A DNA stretch of 29,895 bases from Pseudomonadota bacterium (GCA_023441105.1 JAEZQX010000307.1:1-29895); one strand, 5' to 3'. Positions 18,207-26,808 are shown, counted from the first letter of the stretch. Made by a program: numbers and translations. Notes: generated by a model from the sequence alone, not told the origin.

Positions 18207-19667
18207 ATGGAACTCAGATTGAAGGACGCAGCATTGCTGAAGCAGGACAGCTACATCAACGGCAGGTGGGAGGCTGCTGCCGGCAGGAGAAGATTTGCCG
18301 TGACGGACCCGGCCAGCGGCAAGCGGCTGGCGGAAGTCGCCGACCTGGGCGTCGAGGAAACCCGCAAGGCGATCGACGCTGCCGGCGCGGCCCTGCCTGC
18401 CTGGCGGGCGAAGACCGCCAAGGAGCGCGCGATAGTCCTGCGGCGCTGGTTCGACCTGATGATCGCGAACACGGAGGACCTTGCGCGCCTGCTCACCGCC
18501 GAGCAGGGCAAGCCACTCGCAGAAGCGCGCGGCGAGATCGCCTACGGTGCATCCTTCATCGAATGGTTTGCCGAGGAAGGCAAGCGCCTCTATGGCGACG
18601 TCATCCCGACCGTCGCGGCCGATCGCCGTCTCCTCACCCTGCGCCAGCCCATCGGCGTCTGTGCGGCCATCACGCCGTGGAATTTTCCGAACGCGATGAT
18701 CACCCGCAAGGTCGGCCCGGCCCTGGCAGCTGGCTGCACCGTCGTGCTCAAACCGGCCGAGGCCACGCCGCTGTCGGCGCTGGCCCTGGCCGAGCTCGGC
18801 GAGCGTGCCGGACTCCCGGCGGGGGTGTTCAATGTCGTGACCGGTCTGGACGCTGCGGCAATCGGCCTCGAGATGTGCACCAATCGAGCCGTCCGCAAGG
18901 TATCGTTCACCGGCTCGACGGAGGTGGGCCGCATCCTGCTGCGGCAGTCGGCCGACACCGTCAAGAAGCTCTCGCTCGAGCTGGGGGGCAATGCTCCCTT
19001 CATCGTGTTCGACGATGCCGATATCGACGCTGCCGTCGAGGGAGCCATTGTCTCCAAGTACCGCAACGCCGGCCAGACCTGCGTGTGCGCCAACCGGATC
19101 TATGTCCAGGATGCGGTCTACGATGCTTTCGCGTCCAAGCTTGCCGCCAAAGTCGGTGAGATGCGGGTGGGCATCGGGACGGAGGAAGGCGTCACCATCG
19201 GTCCTCTGATCGAGGACGCCGCGCTCGCCAAGGTCAGGGAGCACGTTGCCGACGCGCGCGGCAAGGGCGCCCGGGTCCTGGTCGGTGGCGAGCCGCATGC
19301 CCTGGGTGGCCTCTTCTTCCAGCCGACCGTGCTCACCGAAGTCACCGGTGAAATGCGCATCGCCGCCGAAGAGACGTTCGGACCGGTTGCGCCGCTGTTC
19401 CGGTTCAAGACCGAGGCCGAAGTGATCGACATGGCCAACGACACCGAATTCGGCCTCGCCTCGTATTTCTACTCGCGCGACATCGGCCGGGTTTTCAGGG
19501 TCGCGGAGGCGATCGAAACCGGGATGGTGTGCGTCAACTCCGGCCTCCTCTCCAACGAGGTCGTGCCCTTCGGCGGCATCAAGCAGTCCGGGCTTGGCCG
19601 CGAGGGTGGGCGTCAAGGCATCGAGGACTATGTCGAGACCAAATACCTGTGCCTGGGCGGAATCTGA
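18207..19667 (+). CDS. gabD: NAD(P)+-dependent succinate-semialdehyde dehydrogenase
   Basis: This enzyme oxidises succinate semialdehyde to succinate in GABA/4-hydroxybutyrate catabolism. The 486-residue protein is a typical aldehyde dehydrogenase. It has the cofactor motif ITPWNFPNAMITRKVGPALAAGC (155-177), FTGSTEVG (234-241), general base Glu258 in SLELGGNAPFIV, and catalytic Cys292 in NAGQTCVCANR. The adjacent Cys294 (the CVC pattern) matches the redox-switch pair of GabD enzymes and favours this assignment over generic aldehyde dehydrogenases. ETFGPVAP and VPFGGIKQSGLGREGG are also present. The ATG at 18207 follows AGGGG five bases upstream. A zinc alcohol dehydrogenase follows after 37 bp on the same strand, so the pair could take gamma-hydroxybutyrate to succinate. 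The upstream 262 bp carry two dispersed-motif copies. Confidence 0.92.
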   Translation: MELRLKDAALLKQDSYINGRWEAAAGRRRFAVTDPASGKRLAEVADLGVEETRKAIDAAGAALPAWRAKTAKERAIVLRRWFDLMIANTEDLARLLTAEQGKPLAEARGEIAYGASFIEWFAEEGKRLYGDVIPTVAADRRLLTLRQPIGVCAAITPWNFPNAMITRKVGPALAAGCTVVLKPAEATPLSALALAELGERAGLPAGVFNVVTGLDAAAIGLEMCTNRAVRKVSFTGSTEVGRILLRQSADTVKKLSLELGGNAPFIVFDDADIDAAVEGAIVSKYRNAGQTCVCANRIYVQDAVYDAFASKLAAKVGEMRVGIGTEEGVTIGPLIEDAALAKVREHVADARGKGARVLVGGEPHALGGLFFQPTVLTEVTGEMRIAAEETFGPVAPLFRFKTEAEVIDMANDTEFGLASYFYSRDIGRVFRVAEAIETGMVCVNSGLLSNEVVPFGGIKQSGLGREGGRQGIEDYVETKYLCLGGI

Positions 19668-19704
19668 AACCGCCCTTTCCATCAAAGACTGAAAGGAGAT
19701 CGAC

Positions 19705-20832
19705 TTGAAGACAATGGCAGCAGTGCTGCGCGAGATCGGGCTGCCGGCGCCCTACGCCAAGAGCCGCCCGCTCAGCATCGAGGAGGTTGAGCTCGCCCCC
19801 CCAGGCGCCGGGGAAGTGCTGGTCCGGATTCGCGCCGCCGGCCTGTGCCACTCGGATCTGTCGGCGATCAACGGTGACCGGCCGTGGCCCATGCCGATCG
19901 TGGTCGGGCATGAAGCCGCCGGCGAGGTCGTCGAGGTTGGCAGCGGCGTGAACGACTTGCAGCCGGGAGATCACGTGGTGATGGTCTTCCGCCCGATGTG
20001 CGGCGTGTGTGAAAGCTGCCAGGTCGGCAGGCCAGCGCTATGCGGGCCCGGCGGCGAGAGCAACGCTTCCGGATCGCTGCTGGGCGGTTACCGCCGCCTG
20101 CGTGGGGTCGGCGGTACGCCGATGAATCACCACCTGGGGGTTTCCGCCTTTGCCGAGTACTCCGTTGCATCGCGGCGCTCCATGGTTAAAGTGGATCAAA
20201 CTCTACCATTCGATCAAGCGGCTCTATTCGGCTGCGCCGTGATGACCGGCGCCGGCGCGGTGTTGAATACTGCGAAAGCCGAAGCGGGTGCTCACATCGC
20301 AGTTGTCGGCCTTGGCGGGGTTGGCTTTTCTTCCTTGCTTGCCGGCAAGGCGATTGGTGCTCGAAGCCTCATTGCCATCGATATGCTGGACTCCAAGCTC
20401 GAGTTGGCAAGGCAACTCGGTGCCACAGCCTGCCTCCGGGCCGACGCACCCGACATCATTGAACAGGTGAAGTCTCTCACGGGAGGCGGGGTCGACTATG
20501 CCTTCGAGATGGCTGGAAGCGTACAGGCGCTCGAGCTCGCCTATCGCGTCACCCGGCGGGGAGGGACGACGGTCACCGCCGGCTTGCCGAATCCCGACAA
20601 GAAATGGCCGTTGCAGGCGGTCAGCCTGATCGCTGAAGAGCGCACCGTCAAGGGAAGCTATGTCGGGTCGTGCGTGCCATCCCGCGACATCCCCCGATTC
20701 GTAACGATGTACCAGCAGGGTCATTTGCCGGTCGATCGGCTGCTGACGGAGCGTCTCAAGCTGGACCAGATCAATGAGGGGTTCGATCGGCTGGCCAGGG
20801 GTGAGGCTATCCGCCAGGTTGTGGTGATGTAG
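19705..20832 (+). CDS. Zinc-dependent alcohol dehydrogenase (MDR superfamily)
   Basis: This medium-chain zinc dehydrogenase has 375 residues. Predicted catalytic zinc ligands are Cys48 (AAGLCHSD), His69 with Glu70 (VVGHEAAGE) and Cys177 (LFGCAVMTGAG). Structural zinc is bound by four cysteines at 99, 102, 105 and 113 (CGVCESCQVGRPALC). The NAD-binding motif is VVGLGGVG (200-207). It resembles class-III-like or gamma-hydroxybutyrate-type alcohol dehydrogenases; glutathione dependence is not evident and the substrate is unproven. The neighbour gabD suggests oxidation of 4-hydroxybutyrate to succinate semialdehyde, as inference. The start is a TTG at 19705, six bases after AAAGGAG. The ATG at 19714 is too far from it. 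A run of AT-richer codons occurs at about 20181-20225. Confidence 0.88.
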   Translation: MKTMAAVLREIGLPAPYAKSRPLSIEEVELAPPGAGEVLVRIRAAGLCHSDLSAINGDRPWPMPIVVGHEAAGEVVEVGSGVNDLQPGDHVVMVFRPMCGVCESCQVGRPALCGPGGESNASGSLLGGYRRLRGVGGTPMNHHLGVSAFAEYSVASRRSMVKVDQTLPFDQAALFGCAVMTGAGAVLNTAKAEAGAHIAVVGLGGVGFSSLLAGKAIGARSLIAIDMLDSKLELARQLGATACLRADAPDIIEQVKSLTGGGVDYAFEMAGSVQALELAYRVTRRGGTTVTAGLPNPDKKWPLQAVSLIAEERTVKGSYVGSCVPSRDIPRFVTMYQQGHLPVDRLLTERLKLDQINEGFDRLARGEAIRQVVVM

Positions 20833-21197
20833 TTGCCCGACCGGGGGCTGGCGGCGCACCGGCTGTCGGTCCTATCCGGGCTCGTCGCGCGTGGAGCTTG
20901 CGGGGTGCATCGGTCAAAGGACAGGCCCTGCGCCTCCCGCATATGCGACCGTCCTTTAGGGCATCAGAGCCCTACTTGTTCTTGCCTCCCCATATGATGT
21001 TCCCAACCGTCCGATGCTCGGATCTCGGACCGTTGAGACCGTCCCCGGCCAATCGAGGCATTGCCGCGCCTCGACGAGATCGAGACCGCGAGGAGGATCG
21101 CGGTGGTCCTGTCGCCGCCGAGGTCTTCCAGGGCACGTCTCAGCCCGGTTGTGGAGTCTCGACCTTACGGCCTGGTCCTGGCCTCGTTTTGACCGAT

Positions 21198-21222
21198 GTA
21201 AGTAGCTAGTAATCCCATTCTC
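21198..21222 (+). repeat. Dispersed motif copy near parS 1
   Basis: GTAAGTAGCTAGTAATCCC, followed by ATTC. It is the longest left arm of the family (GTAAGTAGCTAGTA) with a diverged right half. It ends 15 bp before the first parS site. Confidence 0.45.
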
Positions 21223-21236
21223 CACCCCGTCCCGGT

Positions 21237-21250
21237 GTTTCACGTGGAAC
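21237..21250. promoter_or_regulatory. parS: parS site 1
   Basis: GTTTCACGTGGAAC is a parS-type palindrome (consensus TGTTNCACGTGNAACA) with one asymmetric position. It is a ParB nucleation site for chromosome segregation. Confidence 0.85.
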
Positions 21251-21312
21251 CTTCGCTCATCGACGGTTAAGCGCGGAAGTCCTTCTCACCGATGTGGAGC
21301 AGGATGATTGCC

Positions 21313-21322
21313 GTGATATCAC
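21313..21322. other. 10-bp palindrome GTGATATCAC
   Basis: A perfect palindrome between parS sites 1 and 2. It could be an operator-like site; no partner protein is identified. Confidence 0.25.
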
Positions 21323-21705
21323 CTACATAGAGTTGAGGGGTGCCGCCCGCGCTGTTCTAGCCGGCGCCGGGACCCCTAAGAGCGACGGCCCCGGTTAGAC
21401 GCAGACCACTTCGCGAGACGTATAGCGCGACTTGAGTTGAGCGGCATTCCCGGTACTGGCGACCTGCCCTTTGGCGGCACTTCATCGCGTTCTCGGGCGA
21501 CTAGCGGGCCCGTCACGAAAGCCAGGCGTCGAAAGCTGCACCTGGGACTTGCGCCGGGCACTTACGCCGGACAGGCCCGGGAAATGACAATTTGCCGTTG
21601 CACCCACCCCCGCACTACGTGGGACCGGTCTGCCTTGTGAGGTCATCGGCGAGGGTCGCCAATCAAAGCCATGTGGCGTGCTTCCCTCCTATCCGCGGGG
21701 GTATT

Positions 21706-21719
21706 GTTCCACGTGGAAC
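21706..21719. promoter_or_regulatory. parS: parS site 2
   Basis: GTTCCACGTGGAAC is a perfect 14-bp palindrome matching the parS consensus. Confidence 0.93.
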
Positions 21720-21946
21720 GTAATCCATTCGGCGTCCCGCCGGATCGGGCGCTTCTTTCGATTGGGGGACGGGAGATACTCAACTCCCCGGAGCAACAAC
21801 AGCGGCCACGCGCGCTACTTCAACGCGCCCACCAGCCTCCGGTGTGCCGGCGGAGGATGAAATGCTCGCGCAGCAGATCCCACTCCCGGACAATCAGGAA
21901 GCGCGCGGCTGTTGATCACGAACAGCCCCAGACATCTACGCGTGGA

Positions 21947-21966
21947 GCTTTGTCCTGAAAGGGACA
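21947..21966. other. Hairpin TTTGTCC/GGACAAA
   Basis: A perfect 7-bp stem with a 6-base loop in the non-coding region. It has no T-run on either side, and its function is unknown. Confidence 0.3.
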
Positions 21967-22069
21967 AAACAATCTTGGCATGCCTGTGCCGGGGACCACC
22001 CAACAGTTTGGTTCTCGCCAGGTCTTCCCACGAAAGTCAGCGAAGCCACCTCTAAGGCAATGATGCCAG

Positions 22070-22083
22070 TATCCACGTGGAAC
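22070..22083. promoter_or_regulatory. parS: parS site 3 (degenerate)
   Basis: TATCCACGTGGAAC matches the consensus in the TCCACGTGGAAC part, with two mismatches at the left end. It is probably a weaker ParB site. Confidence 0.65.
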
Positions 22084-22597
22084 ATTCAGGGATATCGGTT
22101 TAGCGGTGGGCCTGTTGAGGGTCGCTAAGACGAAGGGAGGATCAGAGACGCGATCCTGGGTCCACTGAGTCGCGCGTGAGGTGGCGGTTCACGTAAGCCA
22201 CAATCTTCGCGTTCTAGAGCAAGGCCCCCGCTGTAGAAGCATGCGATACCTTTCGGCAAATGGTTCGTCCCGTGACCTGTGCTTTGCGCTCTCGCGTTCT
22301 GCAGTCGATCCGATGGCATATTGTTCCCCTAACCGCAAATGCTACCGTTGGCTCAAGATCAGCTACCCATGGTATCGGCCACCACTTGAATGGCGGCATC
22401 GGTCTGAGGATGGCCCATCCCTGGGTTCGCTGGGCCTTTCACAGCGGCCAAGCTGCGGCGGGGGCGCGCTCGTGCCCTTGGTTTCCCCAATCGCCCCAGT
22501 TCCGGCCGAGGCCGGTAGAGCTGCGCTGAGATTCGAGGTATGGCACATCTATCGCCGAGCTCAGCCCCTCGCGTCGGAACCCGCGCCGGGCATAGTT

Positions 22598-22611
22598 GTT
22601 CCACGTGGAAC
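22598..22611. promoter_or_regulatory. parS: parS site 4
   Basis: GTTCCACGTGGAAC is a perfect palindrome; with flanks it reads TGTTCCACGTGGAACA, full consensus. Confidence 0.95.
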
Positions 22612-22734
22612 AGCTTTCATCAGCGACGGCCGAACTAGAAGGGACAAGGGATGCCTTCCGTCGCCTGGCAGCTCGAAGGAACTGGAGAGCGCCTTCTCGC
22701 ACGTCGACTCGAAGCTCAGGCACAAAACGCTACC

Positions 22735-22748
22735 GTTTCACGTGAAAC
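22735..22748. promoter_or_regulatory. parS: parS site 5
   Basis: GTTTCACGTGAAAC is identical to the classic Bacillus/Caulobacter-type parS core. It lies 61 bp upstream of the mnmG start, so bound ParB could influence mnmG-rsmG-parAB transcription. Confidence 0.95.
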
Positions 22749-22797
22749 AGCCGACTGGCTTAGCACTGCAACTACAGAAACCACCCCAATCACAGTT

Positions 22798-22803
22798 TAT
22801 AAT
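22798..22803 (+). promoter_or_regulatory. Perfect -10 hexamer immediately before mnmG
   Basis: TATAAT ends six bases before the mnmG ATG, so initiation would fall at or next to the A of the start codon. No good -35 lies 16-18 bp upstream. Together with the lack of a Shine-Dalgarno, a leaderless mnmG transcript is possible. Confidence 0.35.
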
Positions 22804-22809
22804 CCGCAC

Positions 22810-24798
22810 ATGATTGAGCACCCAGACCACTTCGACGTCATCGTCGTAGGTGGAGGCCACGCTGGCACGGAGGCCTGCCTGGCTGCCGCCCGAATGGGCC
22901 TGCGCACATTGCTCTTGACCCATAACATCGAGACGCTAGGGCAGATGTCCTGCAACCCGTCCATTGGCGGGATCGGCAAGGGTCATCTGGTTCGCGAGGT
23001 CGACGCCTTGGGCGGCGCGATGGCTGCGGCCACCGACGAAGCTGGCATCCAGTTTCGCATCCTCAACTCGAGCAAGGGACCTGCCGTCCGCGCCACCCGC
23101 GCCCAAGCGGATCGCCTGCTCTACAAACAGGCAATCCGAAATCGGCTGGAAAACCAGCCGAACGTGACGATCTTCCAACAGCCGGTCGATGATCTTCTTC
23201 TTGAGGGCGACCGGGTAGGTGGCGCGATCACGCAGCTGGGCGTTGTCTTCAGAGGTCGGGCAGTCGTCCTGACCGCTGGCACCTTCCTCAACGGAAGAAT
23301 CCATGTGGGCCTCCAGAACTACGAGGCCGGACGGGCAGGGGATCCGCCGGCGCGCACGCTGGGACATCGACTGCGGGAGTTGAAACTCCCGCAGGGACGT
23401 CTCAAGACTGGAACGCCACCTCGCCTGGACGGGAAGACGATCGATTTCCGGCGGCTGGAAATCCAGCCGGGCGACTCCGACCCGATTCCAGTGTTCTCCT
23501 TCATGGGAACTCCAGATCAGCACCCACGGCAGTTGCCCTGCTGGATCACGCACACCAGCGCGCGCACCCACGACATCATCCGATCGGCGCTCGATCGCTC
23601 GCCACTGTTTACCGGTGCAATTGAAGGAATAGGTCCTCGCTATTGTCCATCTATTGAAGATAAGATTCATCGATTCAGCGGCAAGGAGTCGCACCAGATC
23701 TTCCTTGAACCGGAAGGTCTTACCACTCATGAGATCTACCCGAACGGCGTCTCGACAAGCCTGCCCTTCGACGTGCAATTGGCTCTGGTCCGGACGCTGC
23801 CCGGACTCGAACAAGCGCACATCCTGCGCCCCGGTTATGCCATCGAGTACGACTACTTCGATCCCCGGGCGCTGAAACCCTCGCTCGAGACTCGCCAGAT
23901 CGACGGCCTCTTCTTCGCCGGTCAGATCAACGGCACGACAGGGTACGAGGAGGCCGCCGCACAGGGCCTGCTCGCCGGCATCAACGCGGCCCGCAAAGTG
24001 CAAGGCGAAGCGGCTTGGACGCCGGCCCGCAACGAGGCCTATCTCGGCGTTCTCGTCGACGACCTCACCACCAGCGGCGTAATGGAGCCCTACCGCATGT
24101 TCACCAGCCGGGCGGAGTATCGCCTGAGCTTGCGCGAAGACAACGCGGACCTGCGGCTGACCGAGATCGGACGCCGGCTCGGGGTCGTGGACGACCGACG
24201 ATGGTCCGCCTTCTGCCGGAAGCGCGATGCCATTGAGAGCGAGACCGCTCGCCTGCGCGTGACCTGGCTGAATCCCCGGACGGTAGACCAGGCTGCAATG
24301 ACCCGCTTGATAGGCCGGCCTCTTGATAGTGAGCAGTCACTTCTTTCATTGTTGAAGCGGCCCCAAGTGAGCCTCGCCGCCATGCTCGACCATCTGCCGC
24401 AAGCGTCGAGCGCCGTGCTTGCAGACGCCCAGGTTGCCGAGCAGGTTGAAATCCAGATCAAGTACCAGGGGTACGTCGACCGTCAGCAGGTCGAGGTAGA
24501 CCGCGCGGCGAGCCAGGAGTCGCTGCCGATCCCCCTGGACTTCGACTATCGCAGCGTCAAGAGCCTGTCGCACGAGGTGCTGCAGAAGTTGCTGGCAGCA
24601 AAGCCGCGGACGATCGGGCAGGCAAGCCGCATCTCCGGTGTCACGCCAGCGGCAATATCCCTGCTCCTGGTGAGCCTCAAGCGACTTGGCAAGGGACCGG
24701 CGGCAACCGCTTCGGCCGCGACGCGCGCGCCTGCCGGCCGGCGCGAGCAGGACGCGGGGCCGGCTCATGCCGCGGGCAGCGGGTCGGCCGCGGCATGA
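22810..24798 (+). CDS. mnmG: tRNA uridine-5-carboxymethylaminomethyl modification enzyme MnmG
   Basis: MnmG is the FAD enzyme that, with MnmE, makes the (carboxymethyl)aminomethyl group on U34 of certain tRNAs. The N-terminus [24 protein letters not shown] (about 6-29) is the FAD motif. [57 protein letters not shown] (carrying the conserved catalytic Cys), [21 protein letters not shown] and [23 protein letters not shown] are all family signatures. The ATG at 22810 is chosen because homology starts there. The frame stays open upstream to 22651, but that stretch contains parS site 5 and no homology. At 662 residues it carries an extra Ala/Gly-rich tail of about 34. Two AT-rich codon patches occur at 23609-23677 and 24319-24354. 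Its stop overlaps rsmG. Confidence 0.97.
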   Translation: MIEHPDHFDVIVVGGGHAGTEACLAAARMGLRTLLLTHNIETLGQMSCNPSIGGIGKGHLVREVDALGGAMAAATDEAGIQFRILNSSKGPAVRATRAQADRLLYKQAIRNRLENQPNVTIFQQPVDDLLLEGDRVGGAITQLGVVFRGRAVVLTAGTFLNGRIHVGLQNYEAGRAGDPPARTLGHRLRELKLPQGRLKTGTPPRLDGKTIDFRRLEIQPGDSDPIPVFSFMGTPDQHPRQLPCWITHTSARTHDIIRSALDRSPLFTGAIEGIGPRYCPSIEDKIHRFSGKESHQIFLEPEGLTTHEIYPNGVSTSLPFDVQLALVRTLPGLEQAHILRPGYAIEYDYFDPRALKPSLETRQIDGLFFAGQINGTTGYEEAAAQGLLAGINAARKVQGEAAWTPARNEAYLGVLVDDLTTSGVMEPYRMFTSRAEYRLSLREDNADLRLTEIGRRLGVVDDRRWSAFCRKRDAIESETARLRVTWLNPRTVDQAAMTRLIGRPLDSEQSLLSLLKRPQVSLAAMLDHLPQASSAVLADAQVAEQVEIQIKYQGYVDRQQVEVDRAASQESLPIPLDFDYRSVKSLSHEVLQKLLAAKPRTIGQASRISGVTPAAISLLLVSLKRLGKGPAATASAATRAPAGRREQDAGPAHAAGSGSAAA

Positions 24799-25541
24799 TG
24801 GCAGTCCGCCAGGCCACGGCATCGGCATCCGTCGCATGGGGCAGCGAGCAGACCACCGCGCTCGAACAGGGCCTGCACGAACTGGGACTGGACCCGACGT
24901 CTGACCAGAAGGCGACCCTGCGCCGCTACGGCGAGTTGCTGCTCAAGTGGAACAGGACCTACAACCTGCTCGGGGCAACGACCGCCGGCGTCCTGCTCGA
25001 GGAGCACCTGCTGGACTCGTTGGCCGTCCTGCCGGCGCTCACACCTTGGCTGCCGCAGGCGAGGTCGGTGTTGGTGGACGTAGGAACCGGTGCCGGGCTG
25101 CCCGGCCTGGTCCTCGCGATCATGCTGCCGGAGCTCCGGATCGTCCTGGTGGAGCCGGTCGGCAAGAAAGCTGCGTTTCTCCGCCAGGTGGTCGCCAACT
25201 GCGGGCTGCGGACGGTGAGGGTGCTCGAGGCGCGGATCGAAGACATCACGCCCGGGGAGCTCTTGCCGGAGCCGACGATGCTGCCCCACTTCATCTGCCG
25301 CGCCTTCACCTCGCTCGACCGCTTCGCCGACCTGTGCGCCCCGCGGCTGCAGGAAGCCTCGCTCCTGTTCGCGATGAAGGCCGCCAAGGTGCAGCAGGAG
25401 GTGGAGCAGCTGGACAGCTCTTTCGAGGTACTTGCGGTGGAACCGTTGCGCACCATCGAGAAAGACATCCAACGGAACCTTGTCGTCATGCGCTCGAGGA
25501 AGTCACGTCCGGATTCGGACTCAACATGGCCGGCGCGGTGA
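24795..25541 (+). CDS. rsmG: 16S rRNA (guanine527-N7)-methyltransferase RsmG
   Basis: RsmG (GidB) is a SAM-dependent methyltransferase that methylates G527 of 16S rRNA; its loss classically gives low-level streptomycin resistance. The 248-residue protein has [17 protein letters not shown] (about 47-63), [10 protein letters not shown], the SAM-binding motif [16 protein letters not shown] (94-109) and [26 protein letters not shown] follows. Length slightly exceeds the usual 205-220 because of additions at both ends. Tandem ATGs at 24795 and 24798 overlap the mnmG TGA, so the second could also be used. It lies between mnmG and parA, the standard order near many proteobacterial origins. Confidence 0.95.
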   Translation: MMAVRQATASASVAWGSEQTTALEQGLHELGLDPTSDQKATLRRYGELLLKWNRTYNLLGATTAGVLLEEHLLDSLAVLPALTPWLPQARSVLVDVGTGAGLPGLVLAIMLPELRIVLVEPVGKKAAFLRQVVANCGLRTVRVLEARIEDITPGELLPEPTMLPHFICRAFTSLDRFADLCAPRLQEASLLFAMKAAKVQQEVEQLDSSFEVLAVEPLRTIEKDIQRNLVVMRSRKSRPDSDSTWPAR

Positions 25542-25566
25542 TCCCGCCCGGCTGCAGGAGGCTTGT

Positions 25567-26808
25567 TTGGCAATCACACTGACCATCGCCAATCAGAAGG
25601 GCGGCGTCGGCAAGACCACCACGTCGGTCAATCTTGCGGCGGCGCTGTCCCGGCTCGGAAAACGCGTCCTGCTGGTAGATCTCGACCCGCAGGGTAACGC
25701 CACCATGGGCAGCGGCATCGACAAGCGCCGCCTGACCCGATCCGTGTACCACGTGATGATCGGCATGTCCGACGTGGTGGAGACGGCCCAAGCTTGCGAA
25801 GCGGGTGGTTACTCACTTCTTCCCGCCAACCGAGAACTGGCGGGGGCAGAGATCGAGCTGGTCGAGTTCGAGGAGCGCGAGACACGCCTCAAGGATGCCC
25901 TGCATGCCGTGCGGGACCAGTACGACTTCATCCTCATCGATGCGCCTCCATCGCTGTCCCTGCTGACCCTGAACGGCCTTTGCGCGGCCCACGGCGTGAT
26001 CATCCCCATGCAGTGCGAGTACTACGCCCTGGAAGGATTGACCGACTTGGTCAACACCATCAGGAAAGTGCACGCTAACTTCAACACCAGCATCCGGATC
26101 ATCGGCATCTTGCGAGTGATGTTCGACAGCCGTATCACCCTGGCCCAGCAGGTCTCGGCTCAGCTCGAGGAGCACTTCAAGGACAAAGTCTTCAAGTCCA
26201 TCATTCCCCGCAACATTCGACTGGCCGAAGCCCCGAGCCACGGCATGCCCGGTGTGAACTTCGATCCTTCGTCCCGGGGGGCCATGGGCTACGTCGAGTT
26301 CGCCAACGAATTGATCGAACGAATGCCGCAGTTCCGCGTCACGCCTGCGACGACGAGCACGGTTGCAGCCGGCGGGCCCACGTCACGGCCGGCGACCCCG
26401 GGCGGCACGGCGAGCCCTGCGGCCGTCTCCGCCGCTGCGTCGACACCTTCCGCAACCGCGCCCGGGGCCACGACCTCGCCGGCGTCGGGCACGCCGCAAC
26501 CCGCCGGCGCCGCAGCCGCTGTTGCCAGGTCCGGCGCAAGCATCGCCACCCCGGTCGCTCCGTCACACCAGCCGGCCGCAGCCGGTATGTCAGCACCCAC
26601 TTACATTGCAAGCCGCCTGGGAGCGGGGTATCCCCCCGCCGAACGTTCGACTGCAAGTGCGGGAGGGCAATCGGCAGCCAGCCCCTGGTCTGGTCAAGCA
26701 ACCGCGGTGACTGGTGACGGCCTCGCCGCTGGCCGGAGCCCGGGTATTCCTGGCGACGCCAGCGGCCCGGTGCCCACGACAACCTCCTCAGGAGAAACCC
26801 AGCGATGA
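25567..26808 (+). CDS. parA: Chromosome-partitioning ATPase ParA with long C-terminal tail
   Basis: ParA is the Walker-type ATPase that binds DNA non-specifically and moves ParB-parS complexes. The deviant Walker A KGGVGKTT spans 11-18, then NLAAALSRLGKRVLLVDLDPQGNATMG and ILIDAPPSLSLLTLN (Walker B). Conserved MPMQCEYYALEGLTDLVNTI and PRNIRLAEAPSHG are present. The start is a TTG at 25567 preceded at five bases by AGGAGG, which matches the family N-terminus; no ATG is close. The ATPase core ends near residue 257, the usual family length. A continuous in-frame tail of about 156 Ala/Ser/Thr/Pro/Gly-rich residues (258-413) follows, predicted disordered. It contains SAPTYIAS, encoded by a dispersed-motif copy with atypical codons. 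The stop overlaps the parB ATG, so the tail is not a frameshift artefact that destroys downstream coupling. Confidence 0.95.
   Translation: MAITLTIANQKGGVGKTTTSVNLAAALSRLGKRVLLVDLDPQGNATMGSGIDKRRLTRSVYHVMIGMSDVVETAQACEAGGYSLLPANRELAGAEIELVEFEERETRLKDALHAVRDQYDFILIDAPPSLSLLTLNGLCAAHGVIIPMQCEYYALEGLTDLVNTIRKVHANFNTSIRIIGILRVMFDSRITLAQQVSAQLEEHFKDKVFKSIIPRNIRLAEAPSHGMPGVNFDPSSRGAMGYVEFANELIERMPQFRVTPATTSTVAAGGPTSRPATPGGTASPAAVSAAASTPSATAPGATTSPASGTPQPAGAAAAVARSGASIATPVAPSHQPAAAGMSAPTYIASRLGAGYPPAERSTASAGGQSAASPWSGQATAVTGDGLAAGRSPGIPGDASGPVPTTTSSGETQR
25803..25820 (+). repeat. Possible dispersed motif copy within the ParA core
   Basis: GGTGGTTACTCACTTCTT encodes conserved-position residues in ParA (GYSLL) but uses tca-ctt-ctt codons unlike the surrounding GC-rich ones. 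It resembles the - strand sequence at 13043-13060. It may be coincidence. Confidence 0.3.
26589..26604 (+). repeat. Dispersed motif copy in the ParA tail
   Basis: GTCAGCACCCACTTAC is in frame within the disordered ParA tail, in a run of A/T-ending codons (tca gca ... act tac att gca). It matches the AGYACYCACTTWC core. Confidence 0.45.

Larger units (their letters stand above)
20833..22809. other. Gene-free, parS-rich region upstream of mnmG
   Basis: Nearly 2 kb has no reading frame resembling a known protein on either strand; open frames are short, overlapping and low in coherent codon use. Base composition looks less GC-rich than the flanking genes. It contains five parS palindromes spread over 1.5 kb, one dispersed-motif copy, a GTGATATCAC palindrome and a small hairpin. 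No tRNA, tmRNA, SRP or RNase P RNA was recognised, and no cluster of DnaA boxes (TTATCCACA) or AT-rich unwinding element. It is best read as the centromere-like ParB-loading zone, possibly containing decayed genes too diverged to identify. Confidence 0.75.

Noticed and set aside
21600..22200. Further parS-like fragments (ACTACGTGGGACC, CTACGCGTGG, TTCACGTAAG)
   Set aside because: Too many mismatches in the CACGTG core or in one arm to be called as sites.
20833..22800. oriC in the gap before mnmG
   Set aside because: No repeated TTATCCACA-type boxes and no AT-rich unwinding stretch were seen; TATCCACG at 22071 is part of a parS site.
22651..22809. Upstream extension of mnmG to the ATG at 22651
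   Set aside because: MnmG homology begins at 22810, and the extension spans parS 5 and has no family similarity.
22181..22813. Open frame of about 210 codons in the parS region
   Set aside because: No homology is recognisable, it contains parS 4 and parS 5, has mixed codon use and overlaps the mnmG start. More likely non-coding.
26338..26808. ParA tail as the result of a frameshift
   Set aside because: The frame remains open without stop for about 155 codons, composition is coherently Ala/Ser/Thr/Pro, and the stop overlaps the parB start as in a designed junction.
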